This document shows positions 33,560-44,400 of a stretch of 64,000 nt of DNA, one piece after another. The notes beneath the pieces are model-generated. The model made no database searches. It was given only the letters and a program-made list of their open reading frames with translations, and was not told the DNA's origin. The DNA comes from Hydractinia symbiolongicarpus (lineage: Eukaryota > Cnidaria > Hydrozoa > Anthoathecata > Hydractiniidae): the NCBI RefSeq assembly GCF_029227915.1, contig NC_079876.1:5704001-5768000 (forward strand), given 5' to 3'. Numbering within the stretch: the first letter of the stretch is position 1; every line of letters starts with the position of its first letter. A program made the translations under genes and the position numbers.

Positions 33560-35370
33560 CGTTTTTTCTCGTCAAGAAAATGAAAAAGCAGTTCCATCGT
33601 ACATTTTCTTTTGCGAATATTTTACTAACCTCGCAAAAAAGAAATTAAGCCCTTGTTTAGTCAATAGAACAGTATTTAAGTGCACCTTTGAGGTAAAAAC
33701 CGGCGTCACCTACCCGCAGTCTATATATTCCTGAAAAGAATCTTGGCATTGCTTTTACTCTAACCTACCGCTTTGACACATCTATGTTTACTGCCATGCT
33801 CAGTGATTAATGTCTACTATATAATGACAACATATGCTACAATCAATTACTTTTAGTCATGTTTTCACTTGTACACATAGACGAGTATAGTCCCATGACA
33901 CCCATCGGACATACTTGACTGCCAAATGTGTGCGTAACATTACTACATCGTTTTCTTTTGCTACTTGCAAACGACATACGAGATCGTTCTCTACTAATAC
34001 TAGCGAGATTTTATACAAATAAGCAATTGCTACCTTATTTATTAACTTACCAGAACTGTTCATTGCAGCACTTCTTTTATTTACAACTGGGTCAAAATGA
34101 GCTACTCCCATGGATTATTAACAGAACAAGGGCAGTAAGCATCAGTGACTGCTACCTGCTGGTATATTTTCCTGTTCACGGGCATACAAACACCTTTCGC
34201 CGTGTTTCTCGCCCCGAGACATTCACGTAAACAGACGCGTCGCTCGGATCATAGTTCAGTCCTGTAGGACGCAGTTAAAGTCTGTTGTGTTCTACTTAAA
34301 GAATAGCATGAGAAAGATTTTCTTGTAAAAGTTCTAAGCAACTTAGTAGTCATGTGATTAGATTTACGTCGTTTAGAGAAAAAAAACGCTTACGTAAACA
34401 CGAAAAGAAATATGATTGGTTATTATAATTACAATACCTTTTATATTACACCATGACTATATAAATAATTTGTTTTATGTTGAACAAAAGAATAATTATA
34501 TATGTAATCAATGTTGCATGACGATTACCAATAAGACAACATAATATATTTTAGGGTTGGTTTGTCATAAACTTTTAGATTTCAGCGAAGAAAGTTCAAC
34601 AGCTTTTAACGTCAGCACATTTTTTAAAAAAAGATAAATATATACTTATATACAAATATTTATATATAAAATCTGTTTCACGGGTGAGTTTAGTCAGTTG
34701 TTTTCCATCTATTTTGATTAAATCTTATTGACTGATAATTTCGATGTTAAGTCTCCTTGTTTCTTCAAAGTTTCTTTTATTTTTCAGCCGAACAGCATTT
34801 AACGTTGAAAGAATATCAGGACAGGACATATAATTACATATATATAAAAGAAATCTGTTACACTGGTGAGTTTAGTCACTTCTTCATCTTTTTTAGTAAT
34901 TTTTTTTTTGAAATATTATTGAAGTGATATTTTCGATTTTATACTGCTGTTGTCTGTTTTTCATGTTGTGTTTTTTTGGTTTCCTTATTTCCTTGTCTTT
35001 TTATTTTGCTTTCTTGCATTAAGTTTGTTCACTTGCATTTTTGTCATCTATAAAACAGATAGAATGTTGATGTAAAAATTGTCAGTCTGACTCAGGTTTT
35101 TCTTAACCTTTTATTTTAAAATTAATCACAGCGATCTAGTAGCAAATGTTCTTAATTTTTTTAATACAGAGACTCATATGTGAGTTTCCTATAAACATGT
35201 TTCATATAAAATAAATGCTAATTGAGTAAAATTAACCTCATCCGACAATATTTCTTCTTCTCATAGTCAGGGACAGCAATTAGAGGCCCTTGAACGAGGT
35301 TGACGGTGATGGCTACTAAAAATATAGCTTGCAAAAAAATTTAGAAATGTAACCTTAAATGAGCAATAAA
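33560..35370. other. Non-coding stretch
   Basis: Short open frames only. Two segments (about 34640-34700 and 34830-34880) share TATATAAAA and CTGGTGAGTTTAGTCA-like words, suggesting a local diverged repeat. Confidence 0.4.
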
Positions 35371-35374
35371 AGTG

Positions 35375-36260
35375 GAGTTGATGACAAAAACTTTGGTGAA
35401 GTATAGAACTTGGCAAGAGAGTGTAAAAAAGTAAAAAATGATGACTCATGTTCTTCTCATGACAAGTTGTGTGTAATTAAATAAATAAATACTTGAAAAT
35501 GTTTGCATTCCAAAATACACTTTTGTAACAAAAACTCTCCTTCGTTGACGTTTTTCGTACTAATACTTTTAGTACTAATATAAAGGAATTTAATACATAT
35601 ACTACAATGCTTTAAAAACGCTCGGCTGTGTATCTTTAGGGGCGTCCAATTTAGAACTGGAGATGAAGGTTTAAGAAAGAAACTTTTGATAAAATTTTAC
35701 AATTTTAATTTATCTCTATCATTATATTAAAAGTTAGTGCAGCATTTATCATATCTTATTTCTTCCTTATGTTTAAAGTGGGCTTCTGAAAATATCATTA
35801 TTAAACAGCCCCAAACTCGTCCCCAGTGCCTTTTGTGTCTTTTTTTTAATGAACAGACAAAAGTTGCTGGGACGAGTTTGAAACAGCTCTTAAAGAAAAA
35901 GGTGGTGGTCTTATTAGATGAGCGTTTATTAAAAGAAAATACTGAAAGGACAAAACAATAAATTGAGAAAGAGTTTAAATAAACGTTGCGAGCGTTTATC
36001 GAAAGCATTAAAGTAGGTTTCTCACAAAAAATTAAAAATAGGGGTGTACTAAAACGATAATTTTTTTAATAATATGGAGGAGTGTGTTTGTGCTAGAAAA
36101 TATTACATATAAACAATTTCGTGGTCAGATAGACGAAAGTAAAAAGAAGATAATTTTAATTAAAACCATGGATTTTGTTGTTTACGAAAGTAGAGCGATA
36201 TGAACTTTGGACATATCATCTGAGGTAGACGAAAGTGATAGCGATAGGAGAATGAGAGTA
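35375..36260. repeat. Diverged duplicated segment, copy 2
   Basis: Shares an ordered series of words with 27980-28670 in the same orientation and carries extra inserted sequence, including a small inverted-repeat element at 35813-35879. Confidence 0.7.
35813..35879. mobile_element. Miniature inverted-repeat element, 67 bp
   Basis: Ends AAACTCGTCCCCAGTGCC and, inverted, AAACTCGTCCCAGCAAC, extended inward by matching ACAAAAG/CTTTTGT. It is almost entirely stem. It belongs to the CTCGTCCCCAG-ended set seen elsewhere in the window. Confidence 0.7.
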
Positions 36261-36264
36261 ATTA

Positions 36265-37280
36265 AATAAAAATGGACGTGTATTGATTTATTGACGTCAA
36301 ATGTTAAAATGGAAATAAATAAAAGACATTAAAATACAATCGTGCATTTCGGCCTTTATGTAAGTTAAGCCAGTTCGACTTCCTAACCTCCTGACTAGGA
36401 GCAACCTCGTCCCCAGGGCATCTTGTATCTTTCTGACATCACTTTTTATTGTTTACTGAAACCTTCTTCGGTGAAGAGACTATTTAAAGCTAGTCCACGG
36501 ATTTGTTTGCCCTTTTTACACCGCATTGCGTGTGTCTTGCTACTTGCCGTACTATTTTGCGTAACAGACAGACGTAGACGGGTATTAATAATATAGATTA
36601 GTCGTGGATGAAGCTATATATTCCATAAATTTAAGTTTGTAATTATGTCTATGCAGAACGACCTTATTTGTAACTAGATATAATCATTAATAATATATAA
36701 TTGCATGTTATTTTTGTATGTAAGAATATTTCTTTTACAAAAGCGACTATAAAAACATCCCCTAAAAACTTCCATTTACATTCTTGATTGGTTAGAACAA
36801 ATCACGTTACAAAATTAAAGTCATTTCACTTGCTAGGAATTTCATTGTCTGCCAATTTAATCTTACTGGCGGGTTGTGTAACTACAATGAATGTAAATAC
36901 TTTGTCACAAATTTATGTTGGGACATATTCACGTTGCCTATTTTGTTTAAATCTTTTTCATTGAATTAACAAACGTTTTATGATAAGAAACAACAAATTA
37001 AAAAAAATTTCTGCACGTGGTTTCTTCCACGGGTTTAAAAATTAGTACATTACTACGCTAGTTCTAGTCTGTCTGTAACAAGCAAAGTAGATGTGTTGTT
37101 TTTGATTAAAAAAATAGCCGTAGCAACATTTCACATTTGCCAATTTATATTGTTTAAATAACACTTGGGGCATGAAGAAAAAAATCCGGTAAATACGGAC
37201 TTGCTATGGATTCCAATTGTTTTGTCAAATGAAGAAATTATCTACAATTAAATCCATGATAAAACGTCTGTTCCGCCTGT
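36265..37280. other. Non-coding stretch
   Basis: One lone CCTCGTCCCCAGGG end at about 36402, otherwise AT-rich sequence without features. Confidence 0.4.
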
Positions 37281-37282
37281 AA

Positions 37283-37690
37283 GTGCAGTTTTGCAGACTT
37301 GATTCATCCGTGCTTTGTCGGATTTCTTGTGTAAGACCTGGTTACCAACGACGAAGGGGTCAGGCAAAAGAGATTCATGTCTACGTAGTTCTTTTAACTA
37401 AGTCAGGAGTCGGTGAATTAGCTAGGATGGTCAGGTTGGCTATGAATAGGCTTGCTGATGGATAAAAAGTGTTCGACCAAGACGGAAATCTATCGACGTT
37501 TTGTCCGATGAACGTTCTAAACGAGCTAAGGACATCTCCGAACAAACTGGAAATGTGGCGGGCATTTTGTCTGACGAGTCTCCAAAAATTATTTCAAAGG
37601 GTGCCATCGCACGTGTTTTACGCGTGTGCCAAGGCATGTGCGTGCGATCGCACGCCTCTTCTGAAAAAGCCTGTTATTTTTAATTTACAA
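37283..37690 (+). pseudogene. Unrecognised broken coding remnant
   Basis: Higher GC than its surroundings, with peptide-like segments in shifting frames: RPGYQRRRGQAKEIHVYVVL, SGVGELARMVRLAMNRLADG, then in another frame ERSKRAKDISEQTGNVAGIL. The amino-acid composition looks like real protein. I do not recognise the family, and no frame is open across the whole. Confidence 0.3.
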
Positions 37691-38570
37691 TCAAATATTC
37701 TTGTCGTCAACTTGATTTGTGTGAGAAAAATCAATTTCAGGTATTTATTCACTTTCTTTGAAGCCAGTATACACCACCATTCGGACCTGGATATTCTCTA
37801 CGTATCCTAGACACGACACAAGATGGTATCACCCGACGAACACCTTTTCCCAAGTGGTTATGAACAAACCAATAAAATTGGCGGTATGCCGCATATCGAT
37901 AAGATCTAAAAATATCATCTTCAAAAAAGATTGGAAGCAAGAGTGCTAGCGACCTATTTGTTAGAAACTTCGTCCTTTTTTTAAGTCTACGGCTTTCCTA
38001 ATTGTGAAGAGCGACTATCGCTGTCCACAAAGTGTTGTTTAAAATCACAACAGCGTTGAAATCTTCGTGCTCTGTTATACATTTCTTATCAAAAACACAA
38101 CAGAAACCTTATGCCCAGGCGCTCATTTATAATACAACCAAAAGAAAAATGTGAGGTCAAATTTTATAGGTAGCGTAGCTGGAAGTAATTTATAGTGTCC
38201 ACCTCGTTACAGCATAAACAGTCAACAGCTATAGGCATCCTTTCGCACTTTTGCACATAGGCACCACTCACTGATCTGGTGTGTCTGCTTCATTGTCATT
38301 ATAAGACGGAATTTGTTGTTTGTTATTGAGTCGTTCTGGCTCAAACTGAAATTCAATTATGTTTACATTTCTGTTTGTGAACATGATTGATAATTGTAAA
38401 AAAGTTCTATTGGAAATATCATTAACATTTTTTCGTTATTTCTCTAACTGCATGCGCCAATCTCTACACGGGGTAAATCAATGAATACGTCATTGCATAA
38501 ATTGCGCATATTAATGTTTTTACCCAGTCCTTTTCCGCTTTCGAAGTTCAGTAAAGATGAGGATTGAGAA

Positions 38571-39065
38571 TTGAGGATTACGTAAGGGCGCGTAGCGCCC
38601 GCAAGGTAATCCCGATTTCATGAATGAAATCGAAGCACGAGCTAATACTGGATATCCCCCATCTCGCAATAAATCTAGAGGTCATAGCCGAAACACATCC
38701 GCTTTAACATGTTCCCGCGAGGGCGTTCCGAATGATTTTAAAATAAAACGTTTTGTAGCATAACCGTGAACATGTTGACAAATCCTGGGGAAAATGCTAA
38801 CACACGGGACGCCTTGGTAGGGAAAATATAATGACAAAAGACATGTAGAGCCAAAAGTTTTATTTTAAAAGAAAAAAGAAGCAATACATATTAGTGGTCA
38901 CGATAGCCGTAATTGCCACGATATCCTCCTCGACTGTATCCTAAACGAAAGAAAAATATGTGAAAATACGGGATGGGAGGGAGGGCAGTATTAGATCGTG
39001 CTTCGATTTCATTCATGAAATCGGAATTACCTTGCGGGCGCTACGCGCCCTTACGTAATCCTCAA
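38571..39065. mobile_element. Hairpin-ended segment next to the DIRS element, bracketing a host-like exon
   Basis: Two 70-bp arms (38571-38640 and 38996-39065) are inverted copies with about one mismatch. Each contains GGGCGCGTAGCGCCC and ATTTCATGAATGAAAT, themselves palindromic. Just inside the left arm (about 38639-38690) is a direct copy of the inner DIRS terminal repeat. The right arm abuts the DIRS inverted repeat at 39065. Between the arms are about 300 bp that are not repeat-like and carry a last-exon signature. It could be a composite or non-autonomous DIRS derivative, or two solo ends. Confidence 0.6.
38850..38940 (-). CDS. Last exon of a glycine-rich RNA-binding-type protein, with 3' UTR start
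   Basis: After an acceptor (ttcgtttag) the segment reads YSRGGYRGNYGYRDH and stops at TAA (38891-38893), in phase 2. The following sequence has an AATAAA in the same orientation about 35 bases on. A Tyr/Gly/Arg-rich tail like this ends many RRM proteins of the cold-inducible RBP/hnRNP type. No upstream RRM exon is visible in the window. It is either a captured fragment or the end of a gene whose earlier exons I could not find. Confidence 0.5.
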
Positions 39066-39150
39066 TTTCATTTCATGAAATCTCCGCCGAGCTAATACCG
39101 GATATCCCCCATCTCGCAATAAATCTAGAGGTCATAGCCTCAACCACCTC
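39065..39150. repeat. DIRS inverted terminal repeat, left
   Basis: Runs from ATTTCATTTCATGAAATC through GATATCCCCCATCTCGC to CAACCACCTC. It is the inverse of 43184-43269. Confidence 0.9.
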
Positions 39151-39153
39151 TCT

Positions 39154-39930
39154 TCAAAGCCCACCAGAGAGCAGTGCTTTCTGAAACGTATGACTGGGGT
39201 CCTCTACCTGCTTATGATAGAACCTTTGGAATGTGGATTCGCAAGACCAATGCGCCTGCTTGAGAATATCGGATAGAGAGATGCCGATTGCTTTTGCTTT
39301 TGAAGTCGCTGCGGATCTTGTGGAATGAGCCTTAAATTTGTCCACATCAATGTTCCCGAGCTGAAGCATTTGTCTTAGCCATCCCGAGACTGTTGAAGTG
39401 GAGACCCGTTTATGTGGCTTTATATAGCTTACAAGAAGTTGAGAATCGGTGACTTTCCACTTTTCTCTTCTACTTAAGTAGTCCTCCAGGGTGACACATA
39501 CACACAGTTTTTCATCGTTCCTAAACCTGTAGAATTTCAGTGGCGGCCTTTTCTTCCCTGGGCGGCAAACCTTAGTTAGTTGCTTGAATTGGAACATATA
39601 AAAGTCTTCATGTTTTATGAGAGTATCAGTGCTCAAAAAATTTATTTCAGAAACCCTACTAGCAGCTGTTAAAGACAGTAGCATTGCCACTTTTAAACTT
39701 AACTGCTTGTCTGATAAACAGACGTTGTCTGGCATATTCCTTAAATATTTAAGAATCTGTTCAATATCCCAAATGAGAACAGATTTTGGGTGCGGAGTTC
39801 TTTTATTAGAGACACCTGCCATGAGAGATGACACTCTAGGGTGTTCGCCGATGGGTTTCCCATCAATAGGTTTATGAAAGGCTGATATTGCAGACCTATG
39901 TGACCCTATGGTGCTATACTGTAACCCTTC
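39154..39930 (-). CDS. DIRS tyrosine recombinase
   Basis: Open from just after the TAG at 39931-39933 to the stop at 39154. Conserved residues are in order: Arg in TAASRVSEINFL, the HxxR of HSTRSAATSKA, then HWSCESTFQRFYHK with the likely Tyr nucleophile. The start of the domain (SHYNSSWRKWHSWC) lies upstream of the TAG in the same frame, so the protein was originally continuous or used the stop. It catalyses circular-intermediate integration in this class of elements. Confidence 0.85.
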   Translation of the reverse strand, partial: EGLQYSTIGSHRSAISAFHKPIDGKPIGEHPRVSSLMAGVSNKRTPHPKSVLIWDIEQILKYLRNMPDNVCLSDKQLSLKVAMLLSLTAASRVSEINFLSTDTLIKHEDFYMFQFKQLTKVCRPGKKRPPLKFYRFRNDEKLCVCVTLEDYLSRREKWKVTDSQLLVSYIKPHKRVSTSTVSGWLRQMLQLGNIDVDKFKAHSTRSAATSKAKAIGISLSDILKQAHWSCESTFQRFYHKQVEDPSHTFQKALLSGGL

Positions 39931-41145
39931 CTAAAAAAGATGTGCCAAAAAATCCAATATATATTCTATAGGACATCTAGTGGGACAAACTTGTTTTTCA
40001 CCACACCAGCTATGCCATTTTCTCCAAGACGAGTTGTAATGGCTGACAGTTCCTGGCCTTCTGGCAGCCGTGATAAGAGTGGCAGCCCTTCCTGGATGGC
40101 ACTCTCCCCTCGGGTTCTTTAACAGATCTATTCTCCCTGGAAGGATCAGAGGGTGCCTTACTGACATTTCTAGGACTGTTGGAAACCATGCTTGTGTTTG
40201 CCAAGCTGGAGTTATTAGGATCATGTCTACCTGTTCTACTTGAACTTTTTTGAGAACCCTGCCTATCAGAACAAAAGGGGGGAAAGCGTATGCGTAATGG
40301 TGTTTCCACTTGATCTGAAAAGCATCCCTCCCCTTGCTGAATGGGTCTAGTTTCCAGGACATGTAGCTCTGAAGTTGATGCGACACCCTTGAGGCGAATA
40401 AGTCTATGTCCGGTGTTCCCCATATCTGGCATACCTTTTGGAATACTGTTGGAAGCAGTTTCCATTCGCTGGAGTCTGAGAGATTGTGCCTGGATTCCCG
40501 GTCTGCCTCTACATTCAGGTAGCCTGGTATGTAACCTGCAGTAATCGTGATCTCTTTCTCCATTATATATTGCCAAATTTCTTTTGCTATTTTTACCAGA
40601 GTCTCGTTCTTGGTTCCCCCCATTTTTACTAAATATGATAGGGCTGTCATATTGTCCGTCTCTACATGGACTGCTACCCCTTTCTTTTCCATATATGTAA
40701 AGGTTCTTAAAGCAAGGTTGATAGCCTTCAACTCCAGTATGTTGATGTAAAGATCCCTTTCCTTTCGAGTCCATGGGCCACCCGTTTTTTGTCCCTGGCA
40801 AAATGCTCCCCACCCCATCTTGGAAGCATCTGAGCTTATTTTCTGAATTACTAGTGGGGTTGGTGTTAATAGGGATTTGCCATTGTACAATTCTAGATTG
40901 TTCAGCCACCAATGAAGCTCCCCCTTGGCTAGATCTGACAAAGTTATCTGAGCATCGAAGTTGTGTTTTGTCAACAACCCTTTTATCTGTTGTTGTTGAA
41001 GGAACCTGTATTGTAAGGGGGCTGGAAATACTGCTACTGCTGATGAGGAAAGTTTTCCTATGAGTTTGGACAGTTCTCTTATTATGACCCACTCCTGCTT
41101 TAACAATTTCTGGCATTGTACTTTCAATGTTGTAACTTTCGCCAT
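39931..41145 (-). CDS. DIRS RNase H and distal domain (pol C-terminal part)
   Basis: A 404-codon frame. RNase H motifs: SSDASKMGWGAF (first Asp), INILELKAI (Glu), VETDNMTALSYL (Asp) and NVEADRESR (last Asp). The DIRS-typical distal region follows, with DIDLFASRV, YAFPPF and ILITPAWQTQ. It then runs into the start of the recombinase domain and stops at TAG 39931-39933. The frame starts just after a frameshift that cuts it from the RT at about 41150. Confidence 0.85.
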   Translation of the reverse strand: MAKVTTLKVQCQKLLKQEWVIIRELSKLIGKLSSSAVAVFPAPLQYRFLQQQQIKGLLTKHNFDAQITLSDLAKGELHWWLNNLELYNGKSLLTPTPLVIQKISSDASKMGWGAFCQGQKTGGPWTRKERDLYINILELKAINLALRTFTYMEKKGVAVHVETDNMTALSYLVKMGGTKNETLVKIAKEIWQYIMEKEITITAGYIPGYLNVEADRESRHNLSDSSEWKLLPTVFQKVCQIWGTPDIDLFASRVSHQLQSYMSWKLDPFSKGRDAFQIKWKHHYAYAFPPFVLIGRVLKKVQVEQVDMILITPAWQTQAWFPTVLEMSVRHPLILPGRIDLLKNPRGECHPGRAATLITAARRPGTVSHYNSSWRKWHSWCGEKQVCPTRCPIEYILDFLAHLF

Positions 41146-41149
41146 TGGC

Positions 41150-42217
41150 AGTTGTCATTGTCAGAGAATTTATTGTCACCCCCAAAAAATTGAGGCATTG
41201 GGTTGGTTCGAAAACTGACTTGTTGCTGTTGATTAGAAACCCTAAATTCTGAATGAAAAATATCAGAGTATCCCTGATTGGGATCTTTAGGAGTTTTGTG
41301 AAAATCCACGGGGCTTTTGAGAGCCCGAAACATAGGCACAGAAACTCGTAGAGCTGTCCTTCCCAAAGAAACCGAACAAACTTCCTCGAATTTTTTGACA
41401 ATGGGACTGCAAAATAAGCGTCTTTTAAGTCCAGTTTGCACATAAAATCCCCTGGACATAGCATTTCCTTTAAGAGATGTAATCCCTCCATTTTGAAATG
41501 AACATAAGGAATGTTTTGGTTCAGTTTCTTTAAGTTTATTACTGGCCGATGACCACCCTCTTTTTTGTCCACAAGAAAAATTGTACTGATAAATTCCCCC
41601 CGTACATGAGTTGCCCTTTTGATGGCACCTTTTCTCAGCATACTTTGGACCTCCTTGTTCACAAGGGATTTCTCCTCTTGACTGATATGAATAGGGGGTG
41701 GAACAATTCTCTGTTTTGGTGGGGAAAGAAAGGGTATCTCGTATCCCTGTACGATCTTTAACATTGTCTGATCGTTTGTCAGCTTTTTCCAATTCACCAC
41801 AAAGTATTGAGTCCTTCCTGCAGGAGGCAGGTGGGGAATAGGTATTGGAAATAACCTTTTTATCAAAGGATGTACATTTGGGAAGTCCCTTATGTCCAAA
41901 ATCTCTGATAAGCTGAGAAAAGGCACCTCTAATATTGAATTGAAACATACCTCTGCTTCCTCTGTTTCCTCTCCGGTTAGATCCACGGTTGTTGTAGTTT
42001 TTACCAGCTGCGGTGAAGAAACCTCGTCCCCTACCTCTGGTCTGAAATAGAGGGCCTCTTGAAAAGGGTCGGCTGGCAGAATGTGATCCTCTGCTACTAT
42101 TCTTTTTGAATGAAGTAAATAGTTCTTTCGATTTGTTCTTTGACGAAAGAAATTTTGACACCATGTCTTCATATTTAGGACCAAACAAAGCTGGCTCAGT
42201 TTTCTCAGAGGGCACAA
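41150..42217 (-). pseudogene. DIRS reverse transcriptase, catalytic segment deleted
   Basis: RT motifs are seen up to APWIFTKLLK: VNKEVQSMLRKGAIK, TIFLVDKKEGGHRPVINLKK, CKLDLKDAYFAVPLSK (motif A Asp) and LCFGLSKAPWIF (motif B). The frame then jumps at about 41270 straight to FFIQNLGFLINSNKS and FLGVTINSL, so the roughly 30 residues that hold the YxDD motif C are gone. A frameshift near 41150 then separates RT from RNase H. This copy cannot reverse transcribe. Confidence 0.85.
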
Positions 42218-42905
42218 AACTTGATGACATTTCCTTTAACATACTCCCTACTTTCTTTTTATCTGGTATGAAAGACATCAGCACATTGAACCTTCTCAAA
42301 TAGGAGCAAGAATTGTATGCCTGTCCTAGAAGTAGGATAGTTTGATCAAATAATTGAGACATCATGTTAATACTTTCAAGTTGATATTGGTCGACGTCTG
42401 GCGAGCTTGATAAGGAAGTCTTCTCCTCCTCCATGAGTGACCAAAGGCGACACAGTAGCCCCATAGTAAAGCTTATTCGCTGTTGAATGTTTGTGACCAT
42501 GCGGTCTTGATTAAGCGTTATCTTCTTATCTTGCTCGAGAAGAAGTTCTTTTAAGTGCACATCAAGAAACTTTTTCGTTCTGAACATTTCCCGGTACTGA
42601 GTTGTCAAATAAAATCCCTTCCTCGAGGGCTACATTTGGTTGAAAAATATCCATGTATTTATTTGCATAGTCAGCTAAGTCTTGCTGAATTTGCCAACTA
42701 TTTTGTGGCACAACATCAACTCAAATCTTGCCTTCTTGGAGGGTGGCTCACAGTTCTCCTCTGTGTCTGTTAACAGTTCGTGTACTGTCTCCTCTTGTGG
42801 AAGCTCGTTTGTAGGCACACTCTGTTGGGTGGCTTGTGTATTGACCGTATCGACTTGTGCATGCGATTCGGTCTCCGCCATTCTACGAGAAAGACGAGAA
42901 AACAT
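41900..42905 (-). pseudogene. gag: DIRS gag, broken by two frameshifts
   Basis: Starts at MFSRLSRRMAETESH (42905) with an acidic N-terminus. It changes frame near 42690, where WQIQQDLADYANKYM continues in another phase, and again near 42570. It then runs as a 494-codon frame starting MTTQYREMFRTKK, with an Arg/Gly/Asn-rich C-terminal region (RGRGRGFF, RGNRGSRG). This overlaps the RT frame, as in other DIRS elements. Confidence 0.75.
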
Positions 42906-43183
42906 GGCTTATTTAGTGTCTCCTCTTGTGGGAGCTCGTTCAATACATACTGTTTAGTGGTTTGTTTGTCTTGGTAGTATCACCATCTTTAGAAAGAAAT
43001 TCATAAACACGAAAATAAACTCTTATCAAAACACTATCACACTGAAGGAGAAACACTTATTAACATTGTTTGTACTATTGTTTTAATAAATCGTTGGGTG
43101 ATAAACCCAGATTCTTATTTTTAAAATACTCACTTATTTGTTTGCACGTCTTGACCTTTTTAGCGAGATCGGAATAAGAGGGG

Positions 43184-43269
43184 GAGGTGGTTGAGGCTAT
43201 GACCTCTAGATTTATTGCGAGATGGGGGATATCCAGTATTAGCTCGGCGGAGATTTCATGAAATGAAAT
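43184..43269. repeat. DIRS inverted terminal repeat, right
   Basis: Inverse of the left repeat. It lies upstream of gag in element orientation. The adjacent base sequence outside (from 43270) shows none of the hairpin sequence found outside the left end. Confidence 0.9.
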
Positions 43270-43662
43270 GGCATGGTCAAGTAAACAAATTCAGTTTAAA
43301 CTTAAGCTGGATTTCCATCAGTGCGAGTTCTCTTATCGCTCTGGCTTTTTTGACCCATTGATTATTTTTCGCACTGGTAGAAATTCCAGAGCGACACTTT
43401 TTTTGCTCTTATCGCCCAATTTCAGTGCGATAGTTAGAGCGACAATTATCACAAAGTTTTAATATTTATCGCTCTGAGTTTTCGCCCGAAAGTGCAACTT
43501 CAACGAAATATCGAATGTCCTTTTAAAGAAATTGAATAGATCCTATTGAAGTGTAACTTCAGCACATGCTTACACGTGTTGAGCACAAGAAATAGTTTCA
43601 TATGTGTTATGAAGCGAGCAGTGTTGTAAAACAAGTTTTTATTAAATGGGAAAAACAAATAG

Positions 43663-43860
43663 GTGCAACTGGAAGATGAGTACTTAGCAGAGGCTGTTCG
43701 AAATTTTATTATGTCTATACGACAAAAGTTGCAAAGGAGTATCGAGAAAAAAGATCGAGTGGCAAATGCTTGGAGGAAAGTTAAGGATGAATTAGGATGC
43801 GAAGAGGGTAAAGTTTATCCTTTTTCGTCGGTTCAATGCGCTATATTTTTGCGCTGTTAA
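43663..43860 (+). pseudogene. MADF/Myb-like DNA-binding protein fragment of the Harbinger element
   Basis: A 65-codon frame ending in VANAWRKVKDELGCEEGKVY, which fits the first two helices of a MADF or Myb/SANT-like domain. The remaining helix seems to continue out of frame after about 43920. The full protein would be several times longer. Confidence 0.5.
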
Positions 43861-44237
43861 ACCTTGAGCGTATTCAGCTTCTTCTATTACTTAATTAGAA
43901 AAAATGTTTTTAAATTCAACTGTTTTAAGGTTAAGCTTTTCAAAGATGGGACAACTTAAAAAAAGATACAGCAAGAAAAGGAATAACCTAAGAAGGAAAT
44001 TTGCATCGGGATCAGGTTTGGCTGACGTTGAATCGTGTGTCAAATTTTAAAGGAATACTCTTTTTTGTCTTGGCTTGATAAGTAATCAAATATAACGGCT
44101 CCGGAGGATGAGGAGGATATTGATTCTTATTCGGAGGCGGCGGTTGAAATTATTTAAATAACAAGAATGACCCTACAACAAAATCACCAAGTTTGGCCAA
44201 GATGACAACTATTGCCCTCATTGTGCAATTTCACTTC

Positions 44238-44400
44238 TTAAAGCAGTTGATTATGCACTACTTTCAATTCTCTTTCTCTATAAATTTGACGAACACGAGA
44301 AAATGGCGATTTTCTTCGTCTCTTTTTTTTACTATTAAGGCCACAGCTTCTTCTTTTTTCTGAACTGTCTGCCATCTTGAAATGCAGTGTGTTCACATAA
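44238..44400 (-). pseudogene. Harbinger-like transposase N-terminal fragment
   Basis: A short basic segment, MADSSEKRRSCGLNSKKKRR, then SRVRQIYRERELKVVHNQLL. The WVR/RxIYxxREExGxYHxL-like pattern is that of the start of Harbinger-type transposases. The rest is missing. Confidence 0.4.

Larger units (their letters stand above)
39065..43269 (-). mobile_element. DIRS-like tyrosine-recombinase retrotransposon with 86-bp inverted terminal repeats
   Basis: Minus-strand order gag, RT, RNase H plus distal conserved domain, tyrosine recombinase, bounded by inverted repeats 39065-39150 and 43184-43269 (one mismatch seen). Inverted rather than direct terminal repeats and a recombinase instead of an integrase define DIRS elements. 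gag has two frameshifts, RT has lost its catalytic segment, and a TAG separates RNase H from the recombinase. The element is therefore not autonomous, while its termini and recombinase remain in good order. Confidence 0.9.

Noticed and set aside
33390-33575. Minus-strand frame with Phe run and Ile/His repeats
   Set aside because: Arises from the LINE poly(A) tail and the TA microsatellite.
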